DNA of 64,000 bases from Paenibacillus sp. FSL W8-0426 (GTDB lineage Bacteria; Bacillota; Bacilli; Paenibacillales; Paenibacillaceae), in assembly GCF_037969725.1 (NCBI RefSeq), contig NZ_CP150203.1:5806001-5870000 (forward strand), in the 5' to 3' direction. The notes under the pieces were generated by a model. That model did not search any database, was not told the origin of the DNA, and worked only from the letters and a program-made list of their open reading frames with translations. Positions 42,918 to 52,273 of this stretch are shown in pieces. The position numbers were made by a program, and so were the translations under genes. The number at the start of each line of letters is the position of its first letter. Within the stretch, counting starts at the first letter, position 1.

Positions 42918-43580
42918 TTATTTGGGATACGCCAGCTCCATTTTGGTCAAATGATCCTTGTGGCCCACGATAATGAGCACGTCCCCTTCTTCGATCCGAT
43001 CCTCGGCATACGGCGAAATATTCATCGAGCTGCCTTGGCGAATCGCCATGACGTTACAGCCAAAGCGCGCTCGGATATTCAGTTCCAGCAAGTTTTTGCC
43101 GATCATCTGCTCCGAAGCCTTCATTTCGAGAATGCTGTAATCTTCGGACAACTCGATATAGTCCAAAATGTTGGGCGAAGTCAAATGATGCGCAACCCGC
43201 AGTCCCATATCCCTTTCCGGATAAATGACCTTGTCCGCTCCGATCTTTTGCAACACCTTGCCATGAAGCTCGTTCTGTGCTTTAACAATCAACACCGGAA
43301 CGCCCATATCCTTCAAAATTAGCGTCGTCAGAATGCTCGCTTGAATGTCCTCGCCAATCGCAACCACCACGACGTCAAAATTACGAATGCCCAGCGCCCG
43401 CAGCGCTTCTTCGTCGGTGGAATCGGCCGATACCGCATGCGTTACGATATTCGACATCTCTTGAGTCCGTTGTTCGTCCGCATCGATGGCGAGTACGTCA
43501 AAGCCCATGCTGCTGAGCGCATTCGCCACACTGGACCCAAACCGTCCCATGCCGATGACGGCATATTGCTTTTTTGCCAT
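42918..43580 (-). CDS. Ktr potassium channel regulatory subunit (KtrA/KtrC type)
   Basis: 220 residues. The RCK_N Rossmann domain begins with YAVIGMGRFGSSVANALSSM and holds the acidic residue in DVLAIDADEQR. The RCK_C domain (about 140-220) includes ARFGCNVMAIRQGSSMNISP and the terminal EEGDVLIIVGHKDHL. The octameric ring gates KtrB/KtrD in response to ATP/ADP, and the RCK_C domain is a c-di-AMP receptor in Bacilli. No ktrB/ktrD lies adjacent, as for B. subtilis ktrC. It precedes the SpoU gene. Confidence 0.92.
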   Translation of the reverse strand: MAKKQYAVIGMGRFGSSVANALSSMGFDVLAIDADEQRTQEMSNIVTHAVSADSTDEEALRALGIRNFDVVVVAIGEDIQASILTTLILKDMGVPVLIVKAQNELHGKVLQKIGADKVIYPERDMGLRVAHHLTSPNILDYIELSEDYSILEMKASEQMIGKNLLELNIRARFGCNVMAIRQGSSMNISPYAEDRIEEGDVLIIVGHKDHLTKMELAYPK

Positions 43581-43710
43581 AAGGGTCTAACCTCCCGCTC
43601 CGTGCTTCAACATCCTTCGTAGTATACCACAAAGACCGACAAACTTGAATGCGCTCACGGTCTGCAGGGTACAGTATAAGGGCAGCCGAATATACGAGGA
43701 GGGACTTGCG

Positions 43711-43944
43711 ATGCCAATTACTTTAAGCCTGCGTGAAGCGATTGTTCATAAGGTTCATGACAAAAGCGATGCCCAGCTCCGCGAAATGATTGAAGGTTCT
43801 GTCGACGGCCCTGAAGCGGCCTTGCCCGGACTGGGTGCCATTTTCGAAATGATCTGGAAGAACACCGATCCTGCCAAACAGGATGAACTGATCCAGGTAG
43901 CACAACAGCATCTGCACACGATTCCCGTTAAGCCCCTGCGATAA
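43711..43944 (+). CDS. sspI: Small acid-soluble spore protein SspI
   Basis: 77 residues from ATG 43711 after CGAGGAGGG; a longer in-frame ATG at 43645 lacks a site. The sequence begins MPITLSLREAIVHKVHDKSD and contains GSVDGPEAALPGLGAIFEMI, the pattern of SspI. It is made in the forespore, normally under sigma-G. It shows that the organism forms endospores, and the neighbouring SpoU methylase matches the Bacillus gene order. Confidence 0.9.
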   Translation: MPITLSLREAIVHKVHDKSDAQLREMIEGSVDGPEAALPGLGAIFEMIWKNTDPAKQDELIQVAQQHLHTIPVKPLR

Positions 43945-44087
43945 TGTCGGGAATGGCCGGGAATAGACTGTCACCCGTTATTACGTTGTTCTGTCTGCAC
44001 ACAGCATTTGCCTGATCGGTCCGAATTATGCTCCGCGGTTCTTAACTTGCGGCATTGTTCAGTAAAGCCGATCGGCTTACCGAATCA

Positions 44088-44130
44088 CAAAAACAAGGTA
44101 CAGCTCTTGATGAGCCGTACCTTGTTTCCT
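44088..44130 (+). terminator. Terminator hairpin
   Basis: AAACAAGGTACAGCTC and GAGCCGTACCTTGTTT; an A-run and T-run flank the stem, so it can act in both directions. Confidence 0.7.
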
Positions 44131-44181
44131 ATGAAAGCCCAAGAACTGCACCATCAACTTTATCGACGGCCGAACTGAATT

Positions 44182-44226
44182 AAAAAAAGACCGAAACACC
44201 CTTCACAGGGGCTTCGGTCTTCCTTT
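44182..44226 (-). terminator. Terminator of prfC
   Basis: AAGACCGAA...CCCT and AGGGGCTTCGGTCTT form the stem; read leftward it is followed by TTTTTTTAATTC. Confidence 0.75.
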
Positions 44227-44287
44227 TGTTGCTTTGCATAACACACGTAACTTGTTTTATTAAACGCTACTCCTAGAAAAACGAGGC

Positions 44288-45871
44288 TTATGGCGCCGTC
44301 TCCAGGAATTGGGCGGTTGGGTTTTTGTCCATGGCCGTTCTCATCGCATATTCATTTTCGAACAGGACCACGTAATTTCCTTTTTTGTCCTTCACCAACG
44401 CCGAATTGATGCGGAACTTGCTCGGGTCCAGATTCTCGTCAATGATCCAACGGGCGAACTGATACGGCATGCGCTGAAGCTGCACGTCCACGCCATACTC
44501 GCCTTTCATGCGGTATTCGAACACCTCGAATTGGAGCTGGCCGACTACGCCGAGCAGCGTTTCATCGAAGTTGACCGTCTGGAATACCTGGATGGTGCCT
44601 TCTTCGGTCAGCTGGTCGATCCCTTTTTGATATTGCTTATGCTTGAGCGCGTTCTTCACCGTAACTTTGGCGAAAATCTCAGGAGAGAACGTAGGCAGCT
44701 CGTCAAAGACGATTTCGCTGCCTTGACTCAGGGAATCCCCGATGCGGAAGATGCCTGGGTCGAACAAACCGATGATATCGCCGGCGTATGCCTCTTCCAC
44801 GATATCCCGGTCCTGTGCCAAAAATTGCTGCGGCTGCGACAGCTTGATTTCTTTGCCGACACGAACATGCTTGACGCTCATGCCGCGTTGGAACTTACCG
44901 GATACGATGCGCAGGAACGCAATGCGGTCCCGGTGTGCAGGGTTCATGTTGGCCTGGATTTTGAATACGTATCCGCTGAATTTCTCGTTCGTTGGTTCAA
45001 TTTCGCCAGCCGTGCTGCGGCGAGGCTCCGGTTTCGGCGCGAGCTGCAGGAAGTTCTCCAGGAACGTTTGCACGCCGAAGTTGTTGATGGCACTGCCGAA
45101 AAATACCGGCGTCAATTCGCCGCGCTGTACTTTTTCCATGTCGAACGGATCTCCCGCCACATCCAGCAGCTCCAGGTCCTGACAGAGTTGATCATGCAGG
45201 TACTCGCCCGCCATCTCGCGGATGACCGGATCTTCATATCCGTCCACTTTTTGCACCTTGATCGTCGAATGGTCGTCCCCTTGGAACAGCTCCACCTGAT
45301 TTTTCATCCGATCGTACACGCCGCACAGATCACGTCCCGATCCGATCGGCCAGTTCATTGGCACGGAACGGATACCCAAGACGTTCTCCAGCTCTTCCAT
45401 CAGATCGAACGGGCTTTGCCCCTCGCGGTCCAATTTGTTAATAAACGTAAAGATCGGAATGCCGCGTTTCGCGCAAACCTGGAACAGTTTGATGGTCTGT
45501 GCCTCGACCCCTTTGGCCACGTCGATCAGCATGACCGCGCTATCCGCCGCCGTCAGCGTGCGGTACGTATCCTCGGAAAAGTCTTGGTGACCCGGTGTAT
45601 CCAAAATGTTGACGCGGTGTCCCAAGTAATCGAATTGCATCACGGAGGACGTTACCGAGATCCCCCGCTGTTTCTCGATTTCCATCCAGTCACTTGTCGC
45701 GTGTTTGCTGGCTTTCCGTGCTTTGACCGTTCCGGCGAGGCGAATCGCGCCCCCGAACAGCAACAGCTTCTCGGTTAGTGTCGTTTTACCCGCATCCGGG
45801 TGAGAAATGATGGCAAACGTCCGGCGTTTGTCCACTTCCTGTTGTAAAATCTGATCTTCAGCTTTGCTCAT
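44288..45871 (-). CDS. prfC: Peptide chain release factor 3
   Basis: 527 residues, the usual RF3 length. The GTPase domain shows G1 ISHPDAGKTTLTEKLL, G2 RGISVTSSVMQF, G3 DTPGHQDF and G4 FINKLDREG. Domains II and III follow (FKIQANMNPAHRDRIAFLRI, GVVGQLQFEVFEYRMK). RF3 recycles RF1/RF2 after termination. It stands alone, starting after GAGGGA. Confidence 0.95.
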   Translation of the reverse strand: MSKAEDQILQQEVDKRRTFAIISHPDAGKTTLTEKLLLFGGAIRLAGTVKARKASKHATSDWMEIEKQRGISVTSSVMQFDYLGHRVNILDTPGHQDFSEDTYRTLTAADSAVMLIDVAKGVEAQTIKLFQVCAKRGIPIFTFINKLDREGQSPFDLMEELENVLGIRSVPMNWPIGSGRDLCGVYDRMKNQVELFQGDDHSTIKVQKVDGYEDPVIREMAGEYLHDQLCQDLELLDVAGDPFDMEKVQRGELTPVFFGSAINNFGVQTFLENFLQLAPKPEPRRSTAGEIEPTNEKFSGYVFKIQANMNPAHRDRIAFLRIVSGKFQRGMSVKHVRVGKEIKLSQPQQFLAQDRDIVEEAYAGDIIGLFDPGIFRIGDSLSQGSEIVFDELPTFSPEIFAKVTVKNALKHKQYQKGIDQLTEEGTIQVFQTVNFDETLLGVVGQLQFEVFEYRMKGEYGVDVQLQRMPYQFARWIIDENLDPSKFRINSALVKDKKGNYVVLFENEYAMRTAMDKNPTAQFLETAP

Positions 45872-46221
45872 TCCCTCTATTCCTTTCGTCCGTTCATTCT
45901 AAAGTTCAGTCTCCGGCAGTCGCCGGAAGGTTATTCATCGATATGCAGTCCGGCATTTGCCGGTTGATGTGATCCGCTGGCGTTCAAACCTATGCTTGAA
46001 CCATTTTACGCATTTACAACGGAGTTCATCCTCCCTGACCTGTTGTATTATTGCATGCCGTTACTTAATATGTGTATTCAACTTTCCTATTGTACCATAA
46101 TCCCGGCCGAAAATAACCGATTCCATGCCGCAGAGTTCATCCTTTTTCGCAAAAAAAGAGCACCCGCGGCCCGGTTAAGGCTTAAGGGTACTCAATCCTG
46201 CTTTTGAGCATACACTTCGTA
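45872..46221. other. Intergenic stretch without recognisable gene
   Basis: About 350 bases between prfC and the DoxX gene. Short CCGGCA/TGCCGG inverted motifs occur at 45912-45962 and a loose hairpin (GAGCACCC / GGGTACTC) at about 46160-46195 that could terminate the DoxX transcript. No coding frame or RNA family is recognised. Confidence 0.45.
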
Positions 46222-46620
46222 TTAGAAAATCAATGCATCCAGGGCATATTGACCGCCGCCTGTAAGTGCCAATGCAACCCCGACGGCCAGAATGGCCAGG
46301 TTGTATTCGTATCCGTTTTGCGTAGACCAGTAACCGTTCGCTCCATGCACTTTGACAATGGCAATGACCATCGTGAGCGCAATCAGAACGCCGCCAACCG
46401 GAGTGAGCAATCCCAGGGCCAGCAACAATCCGCCGCCAAATTCCGCAAGTCCTGCTAGCAAGGCAACCACCGCACCCGGTTTCATGCCCATCGATTCAAA
46501 CCAACCGCCTGTGCCTTTAATGCCGTAACCCCCGAACCAACCAAACAGCTTTTGCGCGCCATGCGCCATAAACGATAGTCCAATCACCAAACGAAGCAAC
46601 AACAATCCTACATCCAACAT
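46222..46620 (-). CDS. DoxX-family membrane protein
   Basis: 132 residues after AGGAGGAG, four transmembrane helices. Family motifs: LLLRLVIGLSFMAHGAQKLF at the N-terminus, GWFESMGMKPGAVVALLAGL, then AEFGGGLLLALGLLTPVGGV and the C-terminal LAILAVGVALALTGGGQYAL. DoxX/YfiD-type proteins are linked to thiol or electrophile stress in Bacilli. A promoter lies about 200 bases upstream. Confidence 0.9.
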   Translation of the reverse strand: MLDVGLLLLRLVIGLSFMAHGAQKLFGWFGGYGIKGTGGWFESMGMKPGAVVALLAGLAEFGGGLLLALGLLTPVGGVLIALTMVIAIVKVHGANGYWSTQNGYEYNLAILAVGVALALTGGGQYALDALIF

Positions 46621-46817
46621 GCTTTTCTCCTCCTATCAAATATATGCAAAATAGTATTCTTAGAATAAAGATATTATGCTAAAATATTTCCTTCATGAAT
46701 GATTCTGCTCTGTATCCCCTTCTGTCGCGCCTTTTTCATCTCATGAATCTTTGGGTGATCCCCGCATCGTGCCGACATCACTTTTTCTTTTGCGTAATCT
46801 CTTTATGTCCTGGAATG

Positions 46818-46847
46818 AGTATATGTTATCTACTTACTTTTTGTCAA
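46818..46847 (-). promoter_or_regulatory. Sigma-A-type promoter for the DoxX gene
   Basis: Read leftward: consensus -35 TTGACA (46847-46842), an 18-base spacer and -10 TATACT (46823-46818). The spacer contains AAGTAAGTAGATAAC, a possible regulator site. Confidence 0.6.
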
Positions 46848-46887
46848 TAACTTATTTTAGTAATGTTATTACCATTATTATCATCAT

Positions 46888-46934
46888 CGCGAAAAAAGCC
46901 CGAAAAACGCATAATGATGCGCTTTCCCGAGCTT
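46888..46934 (-). terminator. Terminator of zwf
   Basis: Read leftward: GCTCGGGAAAGCGCAT, loop, ATGCGTTTTTCGGGC, then TTTTTTCGCG. Confidence 0.7.
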
Positions 46935-47000
46935 CGCATATCCCCTGTCCATACGTTCAACCAAATAGGTTGAGCCGTATTTCATCTATTTTTCACCTGA

Positions 47001-48551
47001 TTAATGATTGAATTGCCACACCACTTCGTCTTCAGCCTGCCCGTTTACCGGCCACCAGTGGAATCCGTCTTGTTCCAGCAAAGCATTCGTTGCTTCCGGT
47101 CCCCAGGTTCCTGCCGGGTAGGTGTGCAGTTCCCCCATGTTGTTCGACCAAGCCGCAGCAATGCGATCAACGAAGGACCAAGCCGTCGCAACCTCGTCCC
47201 AACGCGTGAAATACGTGGAGTCCCCTTCCGCCGCATCGTGCAGCAAACGTTCGTATGCCTCCGGCGAATTGATGCCGATCATGCAGCTCTGGCAGAAATC
47301 CATGGCTAAAGGTTGGATTTCCGAATCCGAGCCCGGTTTTTTGGCATTGATTTTGATATAGATGCCTTCCATCGGATTCACGCGAATCACGAGCAGGTTC
47401 GGCTCCAATTTGTACTTTTGACCCAGGTACACGTTGCTCGGCATCGATTTGAACTCCACGACGATTTCGGTCGTTTTGACCGGCAGCCGTTTCCCCGTCC
47501 GGATATAAAAAGGAACTCCTGCCCAGCGGAAATTGTCCACGAAGACCCTTGCTGCAAAATACGTCTCGGTCGTGGACTGCGCATCCACTTTGTCCTCTTC
47601 GCGGTAACCCGGCAGAGGTTCGCCGCGGAACGTTCCTGCCCCGTACTGGGCCCGAACCACATTCCGGCGCACGTCTTCATCCGAGGAAAACGGGCGCAGC
47701 GAGCGAAGCACCTTTACCTTCTCGTCCCGAATATCCTCGGGATACAAACGGCTGGGCGGCTCCATCGCAATCATGGCCAACATTTGCAGCATATGATTTT
47801 GCCCCATGTCCCGCAGTGCACCCGAGTGGTCGTAATATCCGCCGCGCTCTTCCACGCCGACCGTTTCCCCGAGCGTAATCTGTACATTGGCAATATGCTT
47901 GTTGTTCCAGAGCGGCTCAAAAAAGGCATTGCCAAACCGGATTACTTCGATGTTCTGCACCATTTCCTTGCCAAGGTAATGGTCGATCCGGTAAATCTCT
48001 TCTTCTTTGAACACTTCTCGAATCTGCTCGTTCAACTTCTCCGCCGAGGGCAGATCATAGCCGAACGGTTTCTCGATGACCAGCCGATTCCATCCGCTGC
48101 CGTCCAGCATGCCTCCATCACGGAGACTGTAAGAAACGCTGCCGAACAGCTCCGGCGCAAGAGCCAAATAGAACAAACGATTGCCCGGAATGTTGAATTG
48201 TTCTTCCAGCCGTGCAGTCTGGACGTTTAACTCCCTGAAACCATCCACATCATTGATATCCAACGAGGTATACTCGAAATGCTCGGTAAACCGATTCCAC
48301 TTCTCTGTTTCCTCCACAGGGTAACGACAAAATTCCTGGATCGATTCGAGAAGATCTTCTCTGAATTCCTCGGGAGACCGTGGGCGGCGCGCAACGCCAA
48401 TAACGGCGAAATCCTCGCCTAACTTCCCTTCCCGATAAAGACTATAGATTGCTGGAAACAGTTTCCGGCGCGCCAAGTCTCCGGTCGCCCCAAAAATGAG
48501 AAATATTGCGCCTGGCGTCTGAACTTCGTGCTGCATTTGTTTTTCGACCAT
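47001..48551 (-). CDS. zwf: Glucose-6-phosphate 1-dehydrogenase
   Basis: 516 residues from ATG 48551 (MVEKQMQHEVQTPGAIF); the in-frame ATG 21 bases upstream overlaps the ribosome site. The NADP site is FLIFGATGDLARRKLFPAIY. The substrate and catalytic motif is YRIDHYLGKEMVQNI (catalytic His in the GKE context), with GVPFYIRTGKRLPVK and an RWDEVATAWSFVD C-terminal block. It makes 6-phosphogluconolactone and NADPH. Not linked here with gnd or pgl. A possible hairpin (ATGTCATC / GATGACAT, 48634-48661) lies in its leader. Confidence 0.95.
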   Translation of the reverse strand: MVEKQMQHEVQTPGAIFLIFGATGDLARRKLFPAIYSLYREGKLGEDFAVIGVARRPRSPEEFREDLLESIQEFCRYPVEETEKWNRFTEHFEYTSLDINDVDGFRELNVQTARLEEQFNIPGNRLFYLALAPELFGSVSYSLRDGGMLDGSGWNRLVIEKPFGYDLPSAEKLNEQIREVFKEEEIYRIDHYLGKEMVQNIEVIRFGNAFFEPLWNNKHIANVQITLGETVGVEERGGYYDHSGALRDMGQNHMLQMLAMIAMEPPSRLYPEDIRDEKVKVLRSLRPFSSDEDVRRNVVRAQYGAGTFRGEPLPGYREEDKVDAQSTTETYFAARVFVDNFRWAGVPFYIRTGKRLPVKTTEIVVEFKSMPSNVYLGQKYKLEPNLLVIRVNPMEGIYIKINAKKPGSDSEIQPLAMDFCQSCMIGINSPEAYERLLHDAAEGDSTYFTRWDEVATAWSFVDRIAAAWSNNMGELHTYPAGTWGPEATNALLEQDGFHWWPVNGQAEDEVVWQFNH

Positions 48552-48708
48552 GAGCTCCTCTTCCTCCCGCAAAAACGATTCGTATCGCTTCTTTGATTAA
48601 GTCGTAGAAGTTACCAGTTTTAGTCAAAACATATGTCATCGCCTGCAGAGTTGATGACATTTTAGCATAAAGCATGAATACTTGCATTAATTTTCCTGTC
48701 GCTTTCTA

Positions 48709-49470
48709 TCAATATTCAATCGTTATCACCGGGAACCCTACCGTAATTCGATTCTCTTCCCGATTTTGGTCCGTGTGTACGGCCAGCTGCATGTTCAGTT
48801 CGCGAGAGGCGCTCGCGATGGAAAGCGGCAGCCCGGGTACTTCGTAAGATACGGCCACCGTGCCGTTGTCCGTATATCGCTCCGCCTCGTGAACATCAAG
48901 CCGGGAAGCCATCGCTCGTTCGGCCTGCTCCAGTTGTTCCCCTGCATTTGTCAGCGAGGCAGCTTCTGCAGGTGTACTGCCCTGCATGGCAAAATTCCAC
49001 GCCGCCTGGAGCCCTGCTTCGTTCAGCAGCCGCCCGACCTCCTCATGCAGCGAGAGGAATGCGTTCATGTCCGATTTCTCATCGGCCGTTAACTGCACGA
49101 TGAGATAATACTCGCCTTCGTCAACGACGGCTGCGTTTACAAGGACCCCCGCCTGCAGCTCTCCCCCTTGCCGTTCGCTGCGGTATACCTCATGTCCCGT
49201 TTGAATGGTTTGTTCGGGTTCAGGCAGCCCAAGCTGCCGGGACAATACGGATGCGGCTGTCTGCGCATTTCCCTTTCCCTGACCCTGCCATTTAACGATC
49301 ATGCGATCCGCTTTATCCATGGCCAAATGGCCGGTATGTATAAGTGCTTCAAGCTGTGTTCTTTCGGATTCAGACTTAAGCGGCTGTTTGTCCGCGTACA
49401 CCCGACTCACTCCGACCAAAACGATAACCAATGCAAGCATCATGCCCGCTTTCATCCAATGTGCCTTCAT
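48709..49470 (-). CDS. ywmB: YwmB-family exported protein
   Basis: 253 residues from ATG 49470 after AAGGCGGG. The N-terminal 26 residues are a signal peptide or anchor (KAGMMLALVIVLVGVSRVYA). The rest matches the YwmB (TATA-box-binding-like fold) family: LIHTGHLAMDKADRMIVKWQ, EYYLIVQLTADEKSDMNAFL and a C-terminal NRITVGFPVITIEY. The function is not established; in Bacilli ywmB lies near murAA and spoIID, not seen here. Single gene. Confidence 0.85.
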   Translation of the reverse strand: MKAHWMKAGMMLALVIVLVGVSRVYADKQPLKSESERTQLEALIHTGHLAMDKADRMIVKWQGQGKGNAQTAASVLSRQLGLPEPEQTIQTGHEVYRSERQGGELQAGVLVNAAVVDEGEYYLIVQLTADEKSDMNAFLSLHEEVGRLLNEAGLQAAWNFAMQGSTPAEAASLTNAGEQLEQAERAMASRLDVHEAERYTDNGTVAVSYEVPGLPLSIASASRELNMQLAVHTDQNREENRITVGFPVITIEY

Positions 49471-49550
49471 GTTCAGCCCGCCTTTTCTATAATCTATCAA
49501 TCTATCAACAGCATGCCCCGGATGATCCGGCTGTAAACACAGCAACACAA

Positions 49551-49593
49551 AAAAGCCCAACCTGCCATAAAGAGGATGGCAAATTGGGCTTCC
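49551..49593. terminator. Terminator between liaR and ywmB regions
   Basis: AAGCCCAACCTGCCAT and ATGGCAAATTGGGCTT form the stem; read leftward it is followed by TTTTTTGTG. It ends the Lia/Psp operon transcript. Confidence 0.75.
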
Positions 49594-49709
49594 GACCGAG
49601 TCAGGAAGGTATACCTGATGATCAGTTATTGCATTTTCTGCAATTAGTGCAGTTTTCGGGTTATCCGTTCATTCGATATGTTCGGCCCTGCTCAAGGCAT
49701 AGCTCGCTT

Positions 49710-50390
49710 TTATTCGGCAAGGCCGTTTTTATATGCATAAATCGCTGCTTGCGTGCGATCATCCACGCCGAGTTTGGCCAAAATGTTGGTCACGTGGAAT
49801 TTGACCGTTTTGATGCCGATCACGAGGTCGTCCGCGATGTCCTGATTCGACTTCCCTTGCGCCAACAGCCTCAGCACGTCCATCTCCCGATCCGTAAGCT
49901 CTTCATGGGCAGGCGCGGTCGCCTGCGGTTGACGGAAACGGTTCATCATTTTGGAGGCCACCTGGGACTCCAATACAGACTGGCCGCGAGCGGCAGCACG
50001 AATGGCATCGGCAACTTCGTTGGCCCTTGACGTTTTCAGCAAATAACTGAACGCGCCCGCCTCAATGACCGGATACATCTTCTCGTCATCCAAATAACTG
50101 GTAAGCACAATGACCTTGCATTCCGGATACATTTTAAGCAGTTGTCGAGTTGCCTCGATGCCGTCCATGCCCTCCATCACGAGATCCATAAGCACCACGT
50201 CCGGTTTGTACTCCTGAGCCAGGCGAATGCCTTCTTCTCCGCTGCCGGCTTCGCCCACGACTTCAATGCCGTCCTCCGTATCCAGCACCGCGGCCAGACC
50301 GATGCGCACCATTTCATGATCGTCCACGAGCAGTACCTTGATCGACGTTTCGTTATCCGATTCCATCTCGATTTCCGTTTCCGTTGCCAT
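49710..50390 (-). CDS. liaR: Response regulator LiaR (NarL/LuxR type)
   Basis: 226 residues from ATG 50390 after GGGGAAG, overlapping the kinase gene by 38 bases. The receiver shows KVLLVDDHEMVRIGLAAVLD, phospho-Asp in PDVVLMDLVMEGMDG and Lys in FSYLLKTSRANEVADAI. The LuxR HTH is LTDREMDVLRLLAQGKSNQD then IADDLVIGIKTVKFHVTNIL. LiaR/VraR regulators activate envelope-stress genes, here probably the same operon. Confidence 0.93.
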   Translation of the reverse strand: MATETEIEMESDNETSIKVLLVDDHEMVRIGLAAVLDTEDGIEVVGEAGSGEEGIRLAQEYKPDVVLMDLVMEGMDGIEATRQLLKMYPECKVIVLTSYLDDEKMYPVIEAGAFSYLLKTSRANEVADAIRAAARGQSVLESQVASKMMNRFRQPQATAPAHEELTDREMDVLRLLAQGKSNQDIADDLVIGIKTVKFHVTNILAKLGVDDRTQAAIYAYKNGLAE

Positions 50391-51441
50391 GTTCTTCCCC
50401 GCTTTCATCGTTCATCAAAGGTATCGTAATCTCAATTCTTGTTCCCTTCCCGGGAGCGGTGACAAATTGGATCGCTCCGCCGATTTCTGTAACGCGCTCA
50501 CGCATGTTCGCGAGCCCATAGGAGGCCTGCTTCTGGTCATTCAACTCAAAGCCTTGCCCGTCATCGCGAATGAGCACCCGAATCGCATCCATTTTGCGCT
50601 GCAGCCGAATCTCCATTTTGTCCGCCTTCGCATGGCGCAACGTGTTGGACATGGCTTCCTGGATGATCCGGAACAAATGGTTCTCAATGCCCTTCACTAA
50701 GTGAATATTGTCATCCATTTCAAGCACGATTTCCATCGGCACTTTCGTTTTCAATTCCATCACCAGGTCGCGAAGTCCCTGCTCCAGCTGTTTGCCCTCC
50801 AAGTATACCGGCCTCAAGTGGAGCAATAATGCGCGCATCTCCGATTGCGCGACGGATGCCATCTCTTCGATGAGTGCCACTTGTCTCTGTGCCCGATCAA
50901 AATCTTGGCCCATTTTGCGCCCGACTGCCGTCGCCGTCATGGAAATGGCGAACAACTGCTGTGATACGGCATCATGCAGTTCACGAGCCAAGCGCTGTCG
51001 TTCCTCCACGATCGCCGTAATGCGCGCCTGTTCCGCAAGCTGTGCATTGTTGGTGGACAAACGCTGCAATGAAGTCACCTGTTCTTCCCACTTTTTGCCG
51101 ATGCGTCCGAGTTGTTCACTCAGGCGGCCCACATCATCCGGGCCGAGATCGGGCACCGTACGGGAAAGCGATCCTTTCTCCCATTGAAGCAGCGTCTCCC
51201 GCAGCAGTTCAAGCCTTCGTTTGACGCGGTAGCTTTGGTAAAACCCGAATATTGCCCCGATGGCAACCAGGAGCAATAGCAGCGGCAGACCCGCTTGCAG
51301 CAAATGCCGCCAGCCTGCAAAAGGAGCCAAAAAACCATATGTATACAATACATACAAAATGACGGCCAGCACAACGAAAACAAGGAGGATCCCCTCACCC
51401 ATGCTTCGGGTTACCATATCGGCATGTCGTTTCGTTTTCAA
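50353..51441 (-). CDS. liaS: Sensor histidine kinase LiaS
   Basis: 362 residues from TTG 51441 after GAGGAGGAG. Two membrane helices (LVFVVLAVILYVLYTYGFLA and LLQAGLPLLLLLVAIGAIFG) with a short outside loop, a HAMP-like linker and coiled coil, then HisKA_3: RQRLARELHDAVSQQLFAIS (phospho-His). HATPase: NHLFRIIQEAMSNTLRHAKA and DDGQGFELNDQKQASYGLAN. It pairs with LiaR; LiaF normally inhibits it. The C-terminus ends in a Gly/Asn repeat (GEEHGNGNGNRDG). Confidence 0.93.
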   Translation of the reverse strand: MKTKRHADMVTRSMGEGILLVFVVLAVILYVLYTYGFLAPFAGWRHLLQAGLPLLLLLVAIGAIFGFYQSYRVKRRLELLRETLLQWEKGSLSRTVPDLGPDDVGRLSEQLGRIGKKWEEQVTSLQRLSTNNAQLAEQARITAIVEERQRLARELHDAVSQQLFAISMTATAVGRKMGQDFDRAQRQVALIEEMASVAQSEMRALLLHLRPVYLEGKQLEQGLRDLVMELKTKVPMEIVLEMDDNIHLVKGIENHLFRIIQEAMSNTLRHAKADKMEIRLQRKMDAIRVLIRDDGQGFELNDQKQASYGLANMRERVTEIGGAIQFVTAPGKGTRIEITIPLMNDESGEEHGNGNGNRDGIG

Positions 51442-51474
51442 CAGGGTCTCCTCCTCTTTGCATTTATTAACTTA

Positions 51475-52122
51475 CTACGGTTTACTGATGAATAAGTCGC
51501 CAACAATATAGGAAATGACAAATTTTGCTTTATGTTCACTGGATTCATATCCAGGAGTTCTCCATACCAGTTTGTTCATCATTCCGCTGTCCTGCTCGCC
51601 CAGAAATTGAATGCGCCCGAACAAGACAGAGGCTTCGATTTCGACGCCGTAATCTTCAGGCAAGTTCAAACGTACATTTCCCATGACACCTTGGAGCAAT
51701 ACGACGGTTTGCTTTTCTTCCGGCAGGGAGAGGGACAGATCGGCATTCACTTCGCCGAGGACATGCCACAGGCTCATGCTGCGCAGCGTCCAAGGCGCAC
51801 GATCCCAATAATAACGGGCCATAAAGTTTTGTTTGCGCATCACTTTTTGATGCAAATCCATCTTTTTGTTATTCGAATAAAAATAAGCGAGTGAACCAAG
51901 CACAATCAAAAACACGATCATTAAGTTGTCCAGCAATAGCAAGCCTGCGCCGATGCCCAGACAACGGTAACCTTTGCGCGTATCTCCTTTGCGGACTTGA
52001 AGCATCCCGATCGTTAACAGGATGAGTGCGGCAGCCGTCAGCACGTTAATATGGCGATTCAGCAGCATCACAACGCCGATGGCAATGATCACTACGGCAA
52101 GCCATTGCGCTTTTCTGTTCAT
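51475..52122 (-). CDS. liaF: LiaF, inhibitor of the LiaRS system
   Basis: 215 residues from ATG 52122 after GAGGAGG; the longer frame has no site. Three or four short hydrophobic helices (WLAVVIIAIGVVMLLNRHIN, AGLLLLDNLMIVFLIVLGSL) precede the C-terminal LiaF-like beta-helix domain (DLSLSLPEEKQTVVLLQGVM, EDYGVEIEASVLFGRIQFLG). LiaF keeps LiaS inactive in the absence of cell-envelope stress. It is placed between the psp-type genes and liaS. Confidence 0.9.
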   Translation of the reverse strand: MNRKAQWLAVVIIAIGVVMLLNRHINVLTAAALILLTIGMLQVRKGDTRKGYRCLGIGAGLLLLDNLMIVFLIVLGSLAYFYSNNKKMDLHQKVMRKQNFMARYYWDRAPWTLRSMSLWHVLGEVNADLSLSLPEEKQTVVLLQGVMGNVRLNLPEDYGVEIEASVLFGRIQFLGEQDSGMMNKLVWRTPGYESSEHKAKFVISYIVGDLFISKP

Positions 52123-52273
52123 ATCTGCCACACCTCCTCTGTATGCTGGTGAACCCTTGTCGTTGGAAAAGCCATACCAGGCATCTTTCATCCCGTATGG
52201 CTTTACCTTTTACTCTACAAACCGTTCTCTATTCACGATTTATAGAATATCATATTGTTTGCTGACCGAACAG

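Larger units (their letters stand above)
43945..44287. other. Intergenic stretch with two terminators
   Basis: About 340 bases between convergent sspI and prfC. It contains two strong hairpins (44088-44130 and 44182-44226) and otherwise no open frame with coding character. Confidence 0.55.
46621..47000. other. Leader region of the DoxX gene and end of zwf
   Basis: Contains the DoxX promoter at 46818-46847 (giving a leader of about 190 bases) and the zwf terminator at 46888-46934. An 86-codon rightward frame here has poor coding character and no good ribosome site. Confidence 0.5.

Noticed and set aside
43581..43710. Possible c-di-AMP riboswitch before the Ktr regulatory gene
   Set aside because: The gap to sspI is too short and none of the conserved motifs of that riboswitch is visible.
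44309..45778. 489-codon open frame on the plus strand opposite prfC
   Set aside because: It is the complement of a well-supported release factor 3 gene; its translation has no recognisable domain and no ribosome site.
46751..47011. 86-codon plus-strand frame between DoxX and zwf
   Set aside because: It runs through the DoxX promoter and zwf terminator, has an unlikely Ile-run and lacks a ribosome site.
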